Assembly (NCBI GenBank): GCA_041584475.1 | Contig: JBFHDX010000018.1 | Location: 1-45,666 of the forward strand | DNA length: 45,666 nucleotides | Direction: 5' to 3' | Source of the DNA: JBFHDX01 sp041584475 | Lineage (GTDB): Bacteria; Pseudomonadota; Alphaproteobacteria; UBA8366; JADFVY01 | Shown here: positions 34,494-42,156 of the stretch, piece by piece | How positions within the stretch are numbered: position 1 is the first letter of the stretch | How the letters are laid out: every line of letters begins with the position of its first letter | Notes under the pieces: model-generated | Told to the model about the DNA's origin: nothing | The model's input: only the letters and a program-made list of their open reading frames with translations | Databases searched by the model: none | Translations under genes and position numbers: made by a program

Positions 34494-35162
34494 TCAGAAA
34501 TCCTCGGGCAGCTCGAGACTGTCCTTCCACAGCGCCTCCTCGACATCGATGCCGCGGGCGCGCAGCTTGTCGCCCTGACCGTCGAGCCAGCGCTGGAAGT
34601 TCGGCTCCTGCTCGTAACCCTTTTCGTTGGCGTAACGGAACAGGAAGTAGAAGTGGAAGGGCTTGAAGTAGCCGGGAATGCGAAGCACCTCCGCCTTATC
34701 GCCGGGTTTTCCCTTCGCCGCGTCGAGCCGGTCCGGGAAGAACTGGAAGGTCGGCGTGAACAGCACGCGGTATTTCCGCGCCAGCGCCTTCTCGGACAGC
34801 GTCTCGCCGTCGAAGTCGGTAACCTCGCGATCGCCCCACAGGTTGAGCTGCAGGACGAAGAAATTGTCGCGGACATAGTTCGTGATCCGCGGAATGCGGA
34901 GATTCACCTCGTGCGTCGCCTTGCAGTAGGGGCAGCCCCGCTGCTCCCAGATGATGACGAGACGCTTGCCCTGCGACGTCGCCTCCCCGAGATCCTCGGC
35001 GAGATCGAGGAAGGTCTCCTGGAACCACGGCTGCTTGTGCAGACCGTCATCGCCGATCTGCGGCGGCGGCATGGCGCTTTGCTGAGCGGCGTTCGCCACG
35101 CCGCCGGCGAGGGTGCCTGCAAGCGCCAGCGCCAGAAATCCAGTCGAAATCCTGCCAACCAT
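34494..35162 (-). CDS. soxW: Periplasmic thioredoxin-like protein, SoxW type (copy 1)
   Basis: A 222-residue secreted thioredoxin-fold protein. The signal peptide ends near Ala-Asn-Ala (about residue 25). The redox motif Cys-Pro-Tyr-Cys lies at 77-80 within 'IIWEQRGCPYCKATHEVN', and the cis-Pro segment is 'LFTPTFQFFPD'. SoxW proteins help keep Sox components reduced, taking electrons from the CcdA/SoxV membrane protein, which is encoded 1.5 kb away. GGAGG lies 8-12 bases upstream of ATG 35162. A paralog lies 76 bases upstream. It is convergent with chrR. Confidence 0.85.
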   Translation of the reverse strand: MVGRISTGFLALALAGTLAGGVANAAQQSAMPPPQIGDDGLHKQPWFQETFLDLAEDLGEATSQGKRLVIIWEQRGCPYCKATHEVNLRIPRITNYVRDNFFVLQLNLWGDREVTDFDGETLSEKALARKYRVLFTPTFQFFPDRLDAAKGKPGDKAEVLRIPGYFKPFHFYFLFRYANEKGYEQEPNFQRWLDGQGDKLRARGIDVEEALWKDSLELPEDF

Positions 35163-35238
35163 CTCCTGACCTCCTACAGCGCCCGGTTCGTAAGGTTTTC
35201 CCGAGGCCGGTGCCGTCACGGCCCGTGCCTGCGGACGC

Positions 35239-35826
35239 TCAGCTCGCCCGTCTCTGACGTCTCAGGAAATCCCTGAAACCTTCTGTTTCGTAAGCGCGTT
35301 CGTGAACGTAGCGGAACATCGCGAGAAAGTGCGGTGGCTGGAAATATCCTGGCATTCGCGCGACCTCACGCTCCTTGCCCTGCTTGCCTTCGAATGCCGC
35401 CACGCTGTCCGGGAAGAACTGCAGCGTCGGCGTAAAACGCACGCCATACTTCGCCGCAAGCTCCCGTTCCTCCAGCTCTTCGCCGTCGAAATCCGTGATG
35501 CGCCGCGAACCCTGCACGTTCAGCTGCAGAACCTCGAAATTCGATCGGACGAACCGCCGTATCTCGTCGTCCGCAAAATTCTTGAAATGCGTCTCCTTGC
35601 AGTAGGGGCAACCCTTGAGCTCCCAGATAATGACGAATCGCTTGCCGTCGCCGGCCGCGGTTTCGAGGTCCTCGCGCAGATCGAGGAAGCTCTGCAGGAA
35701 CCATGGCTCGGTATACACGCCGTCTTCGAGCTGTACCGGCCCGGCGTAGTCGTCCCCTGCGGCAAAAGCGGCCGTGCCGATGGCGACGATGGCGCCGGCG
35801 ACAAGGATTCTCGGTGATCGCGGCAT
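35239..35826 (-). CDS. Periplasmic thioredoxin-like protein, SoxW type (copy 2)
   Basis: A 195-residue paralog of the neighbouring SoxW-like protein. It has a signal peptide ending near Ala-Phe-Ala (about residue 22), Cys-Pro-Tyr-Cys at 73-76 and cis-Pro region 'RFTPTLQFFPD'. The two copies share the 'PWFxxxFLDLxEDLxxAxxxGKRxVIIWE' pattern and the 'GYF-P-HF' tail, indicating a tandem duplication followed by divergence. It likely serves disulfide reduction for Sox proteins together with CcdA. It is divergent from the hypothetical protein gene at 35968. Confidence 0.85.
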   Translation of the reverse strand: MPRSPRILVAGAIVAIGTAAFAAGDDYAGPVQLEDGVYTEPWFLQSFLDLREDLETAAGDGKRFVIIWELKGCPYCKETHFKNFADDEIRRFVRSNFEVLQLNVQGSRRITDFDGEELEERELAAKYGVRFTPTLQFFPDSVAAFEGKQGKEREVARMPGYFQPPHFLAMFRYVHERAYETEGFRDFLRRQRRAS

Positions 35827-35905
35827 GTCTGGACGCTCTCCCAGCGAACGCTCAAACGACGCTTCTCCCGCACATCGCCAACGGATCGAGCGTCATATTG
35901 CAATT

Positions 35906-35918
35906 TGCTATATTAGCA
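35906..35918. promoter_or_regulatory. Inverted repeat in the divergent region upstream of the SoxW-like gene
   Basis: TGCTA-TAT-TAGCA is a perfect 5-3-5 inverted repeat in an AT-rich patch between divergent genes, 80 bases from the SoxW copy 2 start. It is a possible repressor site. Confidence 0.35.
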
Positions 35919-35967
35919 TGAATCCTTCGTAAGACGACCCGCAGCAAGTTGTTCCGGGGAGGGGGAA

Positions 35968-36696
35968 ATGCGGCACGCAGTCCCGACGCTTATGGCGATG
36001 CTCGTCGCCGGTCTCTGGACCGTGGCCGGCGCGGCCAGCGAACTCGCCTCGTTCAACGGGGCGGTCGCCGACATCTACGGGCACTACCGGCAGGCGGTGT
36101 TCTATACGCGCACCGGCAATGCGGCGGTCGCCGCCCTCGAACTCGACGAATTCGTCGCCGGATGGGAAGCGGTGATCGAGAAATACGGCGCGGCGCCGCC
36201 GGATGCGTTCGCGGACGACCGGGACTGGGTGGCGGCGCTGTCGGACGTGCGCGCGGGCGCCGCACTGGGACTCGCGGCGCTGGACCGCGGCGACCTCGAG
36301 GCCGCCGCCGACAGTCTCGCCCCGGTCAGGGGCATGCTGGGTGACCTGCGGCGCCGCAACGGCGTCATCACCTTCTCCGATCACGTCGACGAGCTGAGCG
36401 CCGCCATGGACGTGCTTGCGCGCTACCGTGGCGAGGTCGACGACCTGTCGGAAGACGCGACCGCGGAGCTGGTCGGCCGCCAGGCCACGATCGTGGAATA
36501 TCTGTTCGACCAGGTCCGCCGCCACGCGCCCCCGTCGGTTGCCGGGAATGCGGAGTTCGTGCGCATGCTCGACGGGGTCGGCGAGAGCATGACACGACTG
36601 CGCCGGGGGCTGCGCGAGCGCGACATCCGACTTTTTCGCATCGGCAGCGGCGAGCTGCGCTCGCACGAGCGGATGCTGTTTCTGCGCTTCGGCTGA
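35968..36696 (+). CDS. Hypothetical periplasmic helical protein in the sox locus
   Basis: A 242-residue protein of unknown function. A signal peptide (about 1-23, ending near Ala-Gly-Ala-Ala) is followed by an almost entirely helical sequence: 'SFNGAVADIYGHYRQAVFYT', 'AVAALELDEFVAGWEAVI', 'AAADSLAPVRGMLGDLRRRN'. The pattern suggests a helical bundle like cytochrome c-prime or b562, but no Cys-x2-Cys-His heme site is present. It sits between SoxW-like and CcdA genes, ending 8 bases from the convergent ccdA stop, so a link to sulfur oxidation or redox stress is guessed from context only. Confidence 0.7.
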   Translation: MRHAVPTLMAMLVAGLWTVAGAASELASFNGAVADIYGHYRQAVFYTRTGNAAVAALELDEFVAGWEAVIEKYGAAPPDAFADDRDWVAALSDVRAGAALGLAALDRGDLEAAADSLAPVRGMLGDLRRRNGVITFSDHVDELSAAMDVLARYRGEVDDLSEDATAELVGRQATIVEYLFDQVRRHAPPSVAGNAEFVRMLDGVGESMTRLRRGLRERDIRLFRIGSGELRSHERMLFLRFG

Positions 36697-36703
36697 GCCC
36701 GGA

Positions 36704-37444
36704 TCAGCCGACGTTGAGCACCGGGAACGTCTCCAGCAGCCAGTAGGCGATGTCGTTGATGCCGCCGGTCATGAACAGGATACCGGTGGCGATCAGCAGG
36801 ACGCCGAGCCCCCGCTCGACCCAGGGAATGGCGCTGCGGAAGCGTTTCATGAAACGAAGGAACAACGGGGCCGCGAGCGCGGCGGCCAGGAACGGCAGGC
36901 CGATGCCCGCGGCGTACGCGCCGAGCAACGAGGCACCGTAGGTCACCGATCCCTCGCCGCCGGCCACGAACAGGATCGCCGCCAGCACGGGTCCGACGCA
37001 TGGCGTCCAGCCGAAGGCGAAGGCGAGGCCCACGACGAAGGCGCCAAACAGCCCCGCCGGCCGTTTTTCGATGTGGAACCGCGCCTCGCGGAACAGCAGG
37101 CCGATGCGGAACAAGCCGACGAAGTGCAGCCCCAGAACGATGATGACGGCGCCGGCAACGATCGACAGCACGTCGAAATATTCGGCGATCAGTTCGCCGA
37201 TCGCGGATGCGGTGGCGCCGAGTGCGATGAACACGGTGGCGAAACCGAGGACGAAGGCGAGGGCGGAGAGGAAGACCCGGCGCGAGGCGGCCGCGTCGAT
37301 CGCCGCGCTGTCCTCGAGCTGGGCCACGCTGACGCCGCCGAGATAGCATAGGTAAGGCGGCACCAGCGGCAGGATGCACGGGGACACGAAGCTCAGCAGG
37401 CCGACCAGGAACGCGGCGGGATAGGTGACTTCCATGCCGGTCAT
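36704..37444 (-). CDS. ccdA: CcdA/SoxV-type thiol-electron transporter
   Basis: A 246-residue membrane protein with six or more transmembrane helices that carries reducing power from cytoplasmic thioredoxin to periplasmic thioredoxins. Two conserved cysteines are in 'SFVSPCILPLVPPY' near residue 23 and 'FGWTPCVGPVLAAIL' near 150. As the last gene after soxB (27-base gap), it fits the SoxV role, supplying electrons to SoxW-like proteins so that the SoxY cysteine stays reduced. A wider role in cytochrome c maturation is possible. ATG 37444 has AGGA 9 bases upstream. Confidence 0.9.
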   Translation of the reverse strand: MTGMEVTYPAAFLVGLLSFVSPCILPLVPPYLCYLGGVSVAQLEDSAAIDAAASRRVFLSALAFVLGFATVFIALGATASAIGELIAEYFDVLSIVAGAVIIVLGLHFVGLFRIGLLFREARFHIEKRPAGLFGAFVVGLAFAFGWTPCVGPVLAAILFVAGGEGSVTYGASLLGAYAAGIGLPFLAAALAAPLFLRFMKRFRSAIPWVERGLGVLLIATGILFMTGGINDIAYWLLETFPVLNVG

Positions 37445-37471
37445 CGCGGTCGTCCTAGCCGGGCGGCGGGG

Positions 37472-39163
37472 TCATGGCCGGCCGATGATCCGGATGTTCT
37501 TGTTTTCCGGCACGTTGATGACCTTCCTGCGCTCGACGTAGCGGCTGACGACGTCCCACACGGGCGGGCCCTCGGTACCTTCGTTGACCGACGCCCAGCC
37601 TGCGACCACGTAGGTCTTCTTCGGATCGATCGGCTCTCCGCCCGGCGCCAGCCGCATGTCGGAGATACGTTCTCCCATGCCGGCATCGGGGTTGATGGCA
37701 TAGGACAGGCCGCCGACCCGCACCATGTCGCCGCCCTGCTGGTAGTAGGGGTCGGGGTTGAACAGGTTGTCGGCGACGTCCTCGAGCACGACCTTGAGGA
37801 ACTCGCCGGTGAACTCGGTGCGGTAGGCGCTGGGGTAGGTGATCGATGTCTGGTTGTGGACGTCCTCGACCGTGATCTCCTGGCCCGGCAACAGCGTCGC
37901 GCCCCAGCGAAATCCCGGCGACAGGGAGATCTGCGCGTCGCGCTCCTCGAGCAGGGCGTTGCAGATCAGGTCGTCGAACGTGCCGTTGAAGTTGCCGCGC
38001 CGATAGAGCAGACTCTCGGTGCGGCCGAGGACGCGGCGCAGTTCGGCCTCGTGCGGCGCCCGGATCCGCTTGACCAGGGCGGCGGTCTCCGGGTCCGGCT
38101 CGATAGCGTCGGCGAACACCGGTATGAGCCGGTAGCGGTAATCGGCGACGCGCCCGTTCTTCACTTCGATGTCGAGCCGCGACAGGAACTTGCCGTGCGA
38201 GCCCGAGGCAATGAGCAGCGTCCCGTTCTCCTCGAGCGCAGCCGGCATCGCATCGTGCGTGTGGCCGGTGAGGATGACGTCGATGCCGTCGACGCGGCCC
38301 GCCAGCTTGCGGTCGACGTCGAACCCGTTATGGCTCAGCAGGACGACCAGTTGCGCGCCCTCGGCGCGCGCCTTTTCAACCGACTCCTGGACATCCCGCT
38401 CGCGAATCCCGAAGCTCCAGGTCGGGATCTGGTAGCGCGGATTGGCGACCGGCGTATAGGGAAATGCCTGGCCGATCACCGCCACCTTGACGCCGCCGCG
38501 CTCGAAATAGGCGTTGGCATCGAAGACCGGCTCCTCCCATTCGGTATCGCGGACGTTGCCGGCGAGGAACGGGAATTTGAGCTCGTCGATAAGCTCGAGC
38601 ACGCGGTCGGTGCCGTAGGTGAACTCCCAATGCGCCGTCATCGCATCGACGCCGATGGCGTTCATGGCCTCGACCATGTCGGCGCCCCGCGTGGCGAGCG
38701 AGGTGTACGAACCCTGCCACGTATCGCCGCCGTCGAGGAACAGAGTATTGGTCGGCCGCTGCGCACGGATTGCCTTGACCAGCGTCGCCAGCCGGTCGAG
38801 CCCGCCGACACGCCCATAGCTTCGTGCCAGCGCCGTGAAATCCTCGCTCGTCAGCGCGTGCGCCTCGGGCGTCGTGGCCGGGATGGCGAAGCGCTCGAGT
38901 AGGTCGGTTCCGGTGAGGTGCGGCGGCAACCCGTGCACGTCGCCGACGCCGATATTCACCGAAGGCTCACGGAAGTAGATCGGTACCAGTTGGGCATGGA
39001 TATCGCAGATGTGCAACAGGGTGACCTGCCCGAGCGGCTCGAAACGCAGCAGATCCTGCTGCCTGATTTGCTGGTGCGCCGCCGCCCTGACCATGCGTCC
39101 GGCGCCGCCCATCAGCGTCGCGGTGGCCGCTGCGATCGTGAAAAAATCACGGCGTGTGAACAT
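37472..39163 (-). CDS. soxB: SoxB thiosulfohydrolase
   Basis: A 563-residue periplasmic dimanganese enzyme that hydrolyses sulfate from the SoxY-bound sulfonate group. A Tat signal ('TRRDFFTIAAATATLMGGAG') is at the N-terminus. The metallophosphatase-type ligands are visible: Asp-x-His in 'HICDIHAQLVP', 'GGDTWQGS', 'LSHNGFDVD' and 'LTGHTHDAM'. A 5-prime-nucleotidase-like C-terminal domain ('VHNQTSITYPSAYRTEFTG') follows. Length matches the family. ATG 39163 was chosen over 39184 because GGAG lies 5-6 bases upstream. It follows soxA by 72 bases. Confidence 0.95.
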   Translation of the reverse strand: MFTRRDFFTIAAATATLMGGAGRMVRAAAHQQIRQQDLLRFEPLGQVTLLHICDIHAQLVPIYFREPSVNIGVGDVHGLPPHLTGTDLLERFAIPATTPEAHALTSEDFTALARSYGRVGGLDRLATLVKAIRAQRPTNTLFLDGGDTWQGSYTSLATRGADMVEAMNAIGVDAMTAHWEFTYGTDRVLELIDELKFPFLAGNVRDTEWEEPVFDANAYFERGGVKVAVIGQAFPYTPVANPRYQIPTWSFGIRERDVQESVEKARAEGAQLVVLLSHNGFDVDRKLAGRVDGIDVILTGHTHDAMPAALEENGTLLIASGSHGKFLSRLDIEVKNGRVADYRYRLIPVFADAIEPDPETAALVKRIRAPHEAELRRVLGRTESLLYRRGNFNGTFDDLICNALLEERDAQISLSPGFRWGATLLPGQEITVEDVHNQTSITYPSAYRTEFTGEFLKVVLEDVADNLFNPDPYYQQGGDMVRVGGLSYAINPDAGMGERISDMRLAPGGEPIDPKKTYVVAGWASVNEGTEGPPVWDVVSRYVERRKVINVPENKNIRIIGRP

Positions 39164-39235
39164 GATGCTCCGATTTCCTAACAAAACGGGGGATGCGATC
39201 CACGCCGCATCCCCCGCCCGGCGATCCGGTTGCGG

Positions 39236-40039
39236 TCAGTTGCGTACGGCGGGCGTCTCCACCGGGAGTCCCTGGCCACGCCAGGCAAGAAAGAGCTCCA
39301 GATTGACGTATTCGTCGGCGCCGTAGTCGTATCGCTCGGCGCGCACCTGGCTGTTGCAGCCGCGGAAACGGCGGTGCAGCGACCCCACCTTCTGCCATTT
39401 CAGCCGGTAGGTCGGAAAGCCATTGCTATGCCCCTGGCTCAGCAGGTTGGCGCGGATCATGTTTCCGGCATTGTCCTCGTGGCAATGTTTGCACGCCATG
39501 TCCAGCTGTCCGCGACGCTGGTAGTAGAACTCCTTGCCTTTCTGGAAGAACGGCGTCGCCGGCCCACCGATGTCGACCTTGATCGGCATGCCGCGCGACT
39601 GATGGCGCACGAAGCTCGTCATCGCCAGCAACTCACGCGACTCGTACTTCCACGCCTTGGCCTTCTGGTTGTTGGTGCGGCACTCGTTGATGCGCAGCTC
39701 GAGATTGATCAGCTTCTTCCAAGGCTCGTAATACGCCGGATAGCGCGTGCCCACGCCCTTCATCGACTCCGACGCATCCGCGTGGCAGTCTTCGCACGAC
39801 TTGTTCGCCTCGCCATCCTTCAACGACCAGAGATCGGCGCCGTAATCGACCTCGAGCATCGCCGGGTTCTCGAAATCGTCATCCTGGATGGCGCGCGTCT
39901 CCGGTGCCGCGAAGGTATAGCCGCTGCGCAGCTCGCCGACCTGGTACTTGCCCCAGTTGTTCTGTGCGAGGCTGGCGGCCGACAAGCCGATCGCGACGGC
40001 CGCTCCGACCGCCAGCCCAGTCAGTGTCTTCTTCTGCAT
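39236..40039 (-). CDS. soxA: SoxA diheme c-type cytochrome subunit
   Basis: A 267-residue periplasmic cytochrome that, with SoxX, couples thiosulfate to the SoxY cysteine. A signal peptide ends near residue 25. Two heme sites are present, Cys-Glu-Asp-Cys-His at 82-86 and Cys-Lys-His-Cys-His at 183-187, so it is the diheme form. Cys228 in 'FRGCNSQVRAE' matches the modified cysteine ligand of the active-site heme. Cys120 may take part in a disulfide. ATG 40039 was chosen because it gives the signal peptide. It lies between soxZ and soxB. Confidence 0.95.
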   Translation of the reverse strand: MQKKTLTGLAVGAAVAIGLSAASLAQNNWGKYQVGELRSGYTFAAPETRAIQDDDFENPAMLEVDYGADLWSLKDGEANKSCEDCHADASESMKGVGTRYPAYYEPWKKLINLELRINECRTNNQKAKAWKYESRELLAMTSFVRHQSRGMPIKVDIGGPATPFFQKGKEFYYQRRGQLDMACKHCHEDNAGNMIRANLLSQGHSNGFPTYRLKWQKVGSLHRRFRGCNSQVRAERYDYGADEYVNLELFLAWRGQGLPVETPAVRN

Positions 40040-40104
40040 CCCGGACGTCCTCTCTTTCACTTCGTCTTGCTTATCGTTGTATGCGTGGCTCGATCGTCTC
40101 GCGG

Positions 40105-40431
40105 TCACGACACCGTCATGTCGGCGGTCGCGCTGTAGACGCTGCCGTCGTCATCGGTCCACGTGAACTCGAACGTTCCCGTTTCCGTCGCCTTCACGTG
40201 GAACGTCATCAACGGATTGGCGGAAATCGCCGGATGCCAGTCGGCGGCGAACACCTCCTTGCCGTTGTAGGTGCATGTGAACTTGTTGATGATCTGGCGC
40301 GGAATCGTCTTGCCGTCGTTGTCCTTGCGCTGGCCCGATTCCATGTTGTGCTTGATCAGGGTCTTGATCTCCACGATTTCGCCCTTGGTTGCCGTCTTCG
40401 GCACTTTGATGCGGGGCTTGACGCTCGCCAT
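40105..40431 (-). CDS. soxZ: SoxZ carrier subunit
   Basis: A 108-residue protein forming the SoxYZ sulfur carrier with SoxY. It has the family's compact beta-sandwich pattern: 'RIKVPKTATKGEIVEIKTLI', 'TCTYNGKEVFAADWHPAISA' and 'ATETGTFEFTWTDDDG'. No signal peptide is present; SoxZ is normally carried across by the Tat signal of SoxY. GGAG lies 8-11 bases before ATG 40431. It follows soxY by 27 bases. Confidence 0.95.
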   Translation of the reverse strand: MASVKPRIKVPKTATKGEIVEIKTLIKHNMESGQRKDNDGKTIPRQIINKFTCTYNGKEVFAADWHPAISANPLMTFHVKATETGTFEFTWTDDDGSVYSATADMTVS

Positions 40432-40458
40432 GTTCAGATCTCCTTCATCGCTACTTCG

Positions 40459-40938
40459 TCAGCCACCGCATCCGCCGATGGTGACCTTCACCTCGACGGT
40501 CTCGCGGTAGAAGCTGCCGTCGCTCATCTCGGCCACGGCGACCACGTTCTGGGTGCGGGCGAGCCGCATGCGGGTCGAGGCCTTCGCCATGCCGCACATC
40601 GGCGTGAAACGGAACGTCGCCACGTTGGGCAACGGGTTCCCCTCCGCGAACACGTGTACGGCCTTGACGTAGTCGTTTGCCGTCATCGGGCTGTCGACCT
40701 CGATGCCGATTGGCACGGTATTGCCGTTCTCGGCGATTTGCGGCAATTCCAGCGTGATTCGTCCGGCCTGGGCCGTCTTGCCGCCGATCTTATCCTTGAT
40801 TGCCGCGTCGACGGCGGCCGCATCGGCGAACGCGCGGCCGGTCATGGCGCCGCTGCCGACCGCAAGACCCGTCGCTCCCATGACGACGAGAACGTGACGG
40901 CGCGTGACGCCCGGGCTGGTGGGCTCTTGTATCTTCAT
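40459..40938 (-). CDS. soxY: SoxY sulfur-carrier protein
   Basis: A 159-residue carrier protein. A Tat signal ('TRRHVLVVMGATGLAVGSG') is followed by the beta-sandwich domain and the swinging-arm C-terminus Gly-Gly-Cys-Gly-Gly, with Cys157 the sulfur-binding residue. Thiosulfate is attached to it by SoxXA and sulfate removed by SoxB. A second cysteine lies in 'FTPMCGMAKA'. ATG 40938 (GAGGA 8 bases upstream) was chosen over the in-frame ATG at 40962. It follows soxX by 71 bases. Confidence 0.95.
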   Translation of the reverse strand: MKIQEPTSPGVTRRHVLVVMGATGLAVGSGAMTGRAFADAAAVDAAIKDKIGGKTAQAGRITLELPQIAENGNTVPIGIEVDSPMTANDYVKAVHVFAEGNPLPNVATFRFTPMCGMAKASTRMRLARTQNVVAVAEMSDGSFYRETVEVKVTIGGCGG

Positions 40939-41009
40939 TCGTGGATCCTCGATCTTGAACAAAAGGATTTCGTGCTCATCCCCGCGGGGCCGCGTGTGCC
41001 GAATTACCG

Positions 41010-41480
41010 CTATTTGAGCGTCATGAGATAGGCGACGATGTCCTCGACCTGCTCGGCGGTCAGGACCGTCGTTCCCTCGAACTTCTTCATCACCATGTGG
41101 AATCCGTCGCTGCGATAGAACGACGGCATGATGGTGTCGGGGTTCAGCACTTTCGAATCGACGACCCGCAACCGCAGTTCACCTTCGCTGTACCGCTCGG
41201 CGACACCGTTTAGGTCGGGCCCGACAATTCCGTGAAACGGCTGTTCGGGGATCGGCATGACGTGGCAGGCAAGGCAGTTGCCCTGGCGGCGGTTGATCGC
41301 CACCTCGCGGCCTTTCGCGGCGTCGCCCTTCTTCCCGGTCAGCGACCGGGGAATGCTGGTACCGTCCACGATCTTGAATTTGACCACCTCGTCGGCATCG
41401 GCGATGCCCGCCGCGGCGATCGTCGCGATGGTGAAGGCGACGGCACCGATAAACGAGAACGCATGGCACTTTGTTTTCAC
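41010..41480 (-). CDS. soxX: SoxX c-type cytochrome subunit
   Basis: A 156-residue periplasmic monoheme cytochrome that pairs with SoxA and passes electrons onward. A signal peptide ends near residue 28. The heme motif Cys-Leu-Ala-Cys-His is at 69-73, and Met119 in 'DTIMPSFYRSDG' is the likely axial ligand. The GTG start at 41480 is set by GGAGGAAACC directly upstream; the longer frame lacks a signal. It is the first gene of the sox operon, with a promoter near 41578-41605 and an inverted repeat at the predicted transcript start. Confidence 0.94.
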   Translation of the reverse strand: MKTKCHAFSFIGAVAFTIATIAAAGIADADEVVKFKIVDGTSIPRSLTGKKGDAAKGREVAINRRQGNCLACHVMPIPEQPFHGIVGPDLNGVAERYSEGELRLRVVDSKVLNPDTIMPSFYRSDGFHMVMKKFEGTTVLTAEQVEDIVAYLMTLK

Positions 41481-41553
41481 GGTTTCCTCCCGTTGACCCG
41501 TGGTATCCGCATGTTCCTGCGGTTTTCGACCCGCCCCAGCGTATCGCGACCGG

Positions 41554-41574
41554 ATCAAAATCGTGTATTTTGAT
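41554..41574 (-). promoter_or_regulatory. Inverted repeat operator at the sox promoter
   Basis: ATCAAAAT-CGTGT-ATTTTGAT is a perfect 8-5-8 inverted repeat. It begins just downstream of the -10 of the predicted soxX promoter and would cover the transcript start, a position typical of a repressor site. An ArsR-type SoxR would be the expected regulator but is not in the window. Confidence 0.55.
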
Positions 41575-41577
41575 TCC

Positions 41578-41605
41578 ATAATATTCGGAAAAGGTGATTT
41601 ATCAA
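41578..41605 (-). promoter_or_regulatory. Sigma70-like promoter of the soxXYZAB-ccdA operon
   Basis: On the minus strand: TTGATA (41605-41600), a 16-base spacer, and TATTAT (41583-41578). A start near 41571 leaves about 90 bases before the soxX GTG. Its -35 overlaps that of the divergent promoter. Confidence 0.5.
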
Positions 41606-41626
41606 GCGCGAATAGCCGCGTATATT
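41599..41626 (+). promoter_or_regulatory. Sigma70-like promoter of the SoxS-like gene
   Basis: TTATCA (41599-41604), a 16-base spacer, and TATATT (41621-41626). The -35 shares bases with the -35 of the oppositely oriented sox promoter, so the two should compete for polymerase. Confidence 0.45.
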
Positions 41627-41705
41627 ATAAGGTTGCTGCGTGTCGCCGGATTTCGGCTTGTTGGAAACTTGGCAAACGGCCGGCTACGCCCGGGAGGAAA
41701 GCCCA

Positions 41706-42110
41706 TTGGCAAGGATCGCCGTTCGACATCGCTGCGGCAGATTTGCAGCGGCGCTCGTCTGGACCCTGCTCGTCTCGGTCGCCGGCACGACCTGGAACGG
41801 CGTGAGCGCGGCCGAGCTCGTCATGTTCGAGTCGGCGAACTGCGACTGGTGCGAGCTGTGGCAGCGCGAGGTCGGCGAAATCTATGACAAGACGTCCGAA
41901 GCCGCCATTGCACCCCTGCGGCGCGTCGACATCGGGGCACCACGGCCGGCAGATCTGAGCGATATTCGCGGCGTCGTCTACACGCCAACATTCGTTCTGA
42001 TGGATGGCGGACAAGAGGTCGGTCGCATCCTCGGCTATCCGGGCGAGGCGCATTTCTGGGGCCTGCTCGATCTCGAACTGCGCAAGCTCGGCCATGCGAG
42101 CGAGGGCTGA
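41706..42110 (+). CDS. soxS: SoxS-like periplasmic thioredoxin-fold protein
   Basis: A 134-residue secreted thioredoxin-like protein. The TTG at 41706 was chosen because GGAGGAAA lies 5-12 bases upstream and the product then opens with a signal peptide ('FAAALVWTLLVSVAGT', cleavage near Val-Ser-Ala-Ala). The redox motif is Cys-Asp-Trp-Cys at 46-49, with cis-Pro in 'YTPTFVLMDGG' and 'GYPGEAHFWGLL'. SoxS proteins of this type, divergent from the sox genes, reactivate SoxYZ by reducing inhibitory disulfides. The in-frame GTG at 41640 has no ribosome binding site. Confidence 0.83.
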   Translation: MARIAVRHRCGRFAAALVWTLLVSVAGTTWNGVSAAELVMFESANCDWCELWQREVGEIYDKTSEAAIAPLRRVDIGAPRPADLSDIRGVVYTPTFVLMDGGQEVGRILGYPGEAHFWGLLDLELRKLGHASEG

Positions 42111-42156
42111 GGCGGCGAAGGGAGAACGGATAATTCGGGCATTGCGGGAGGATCTC

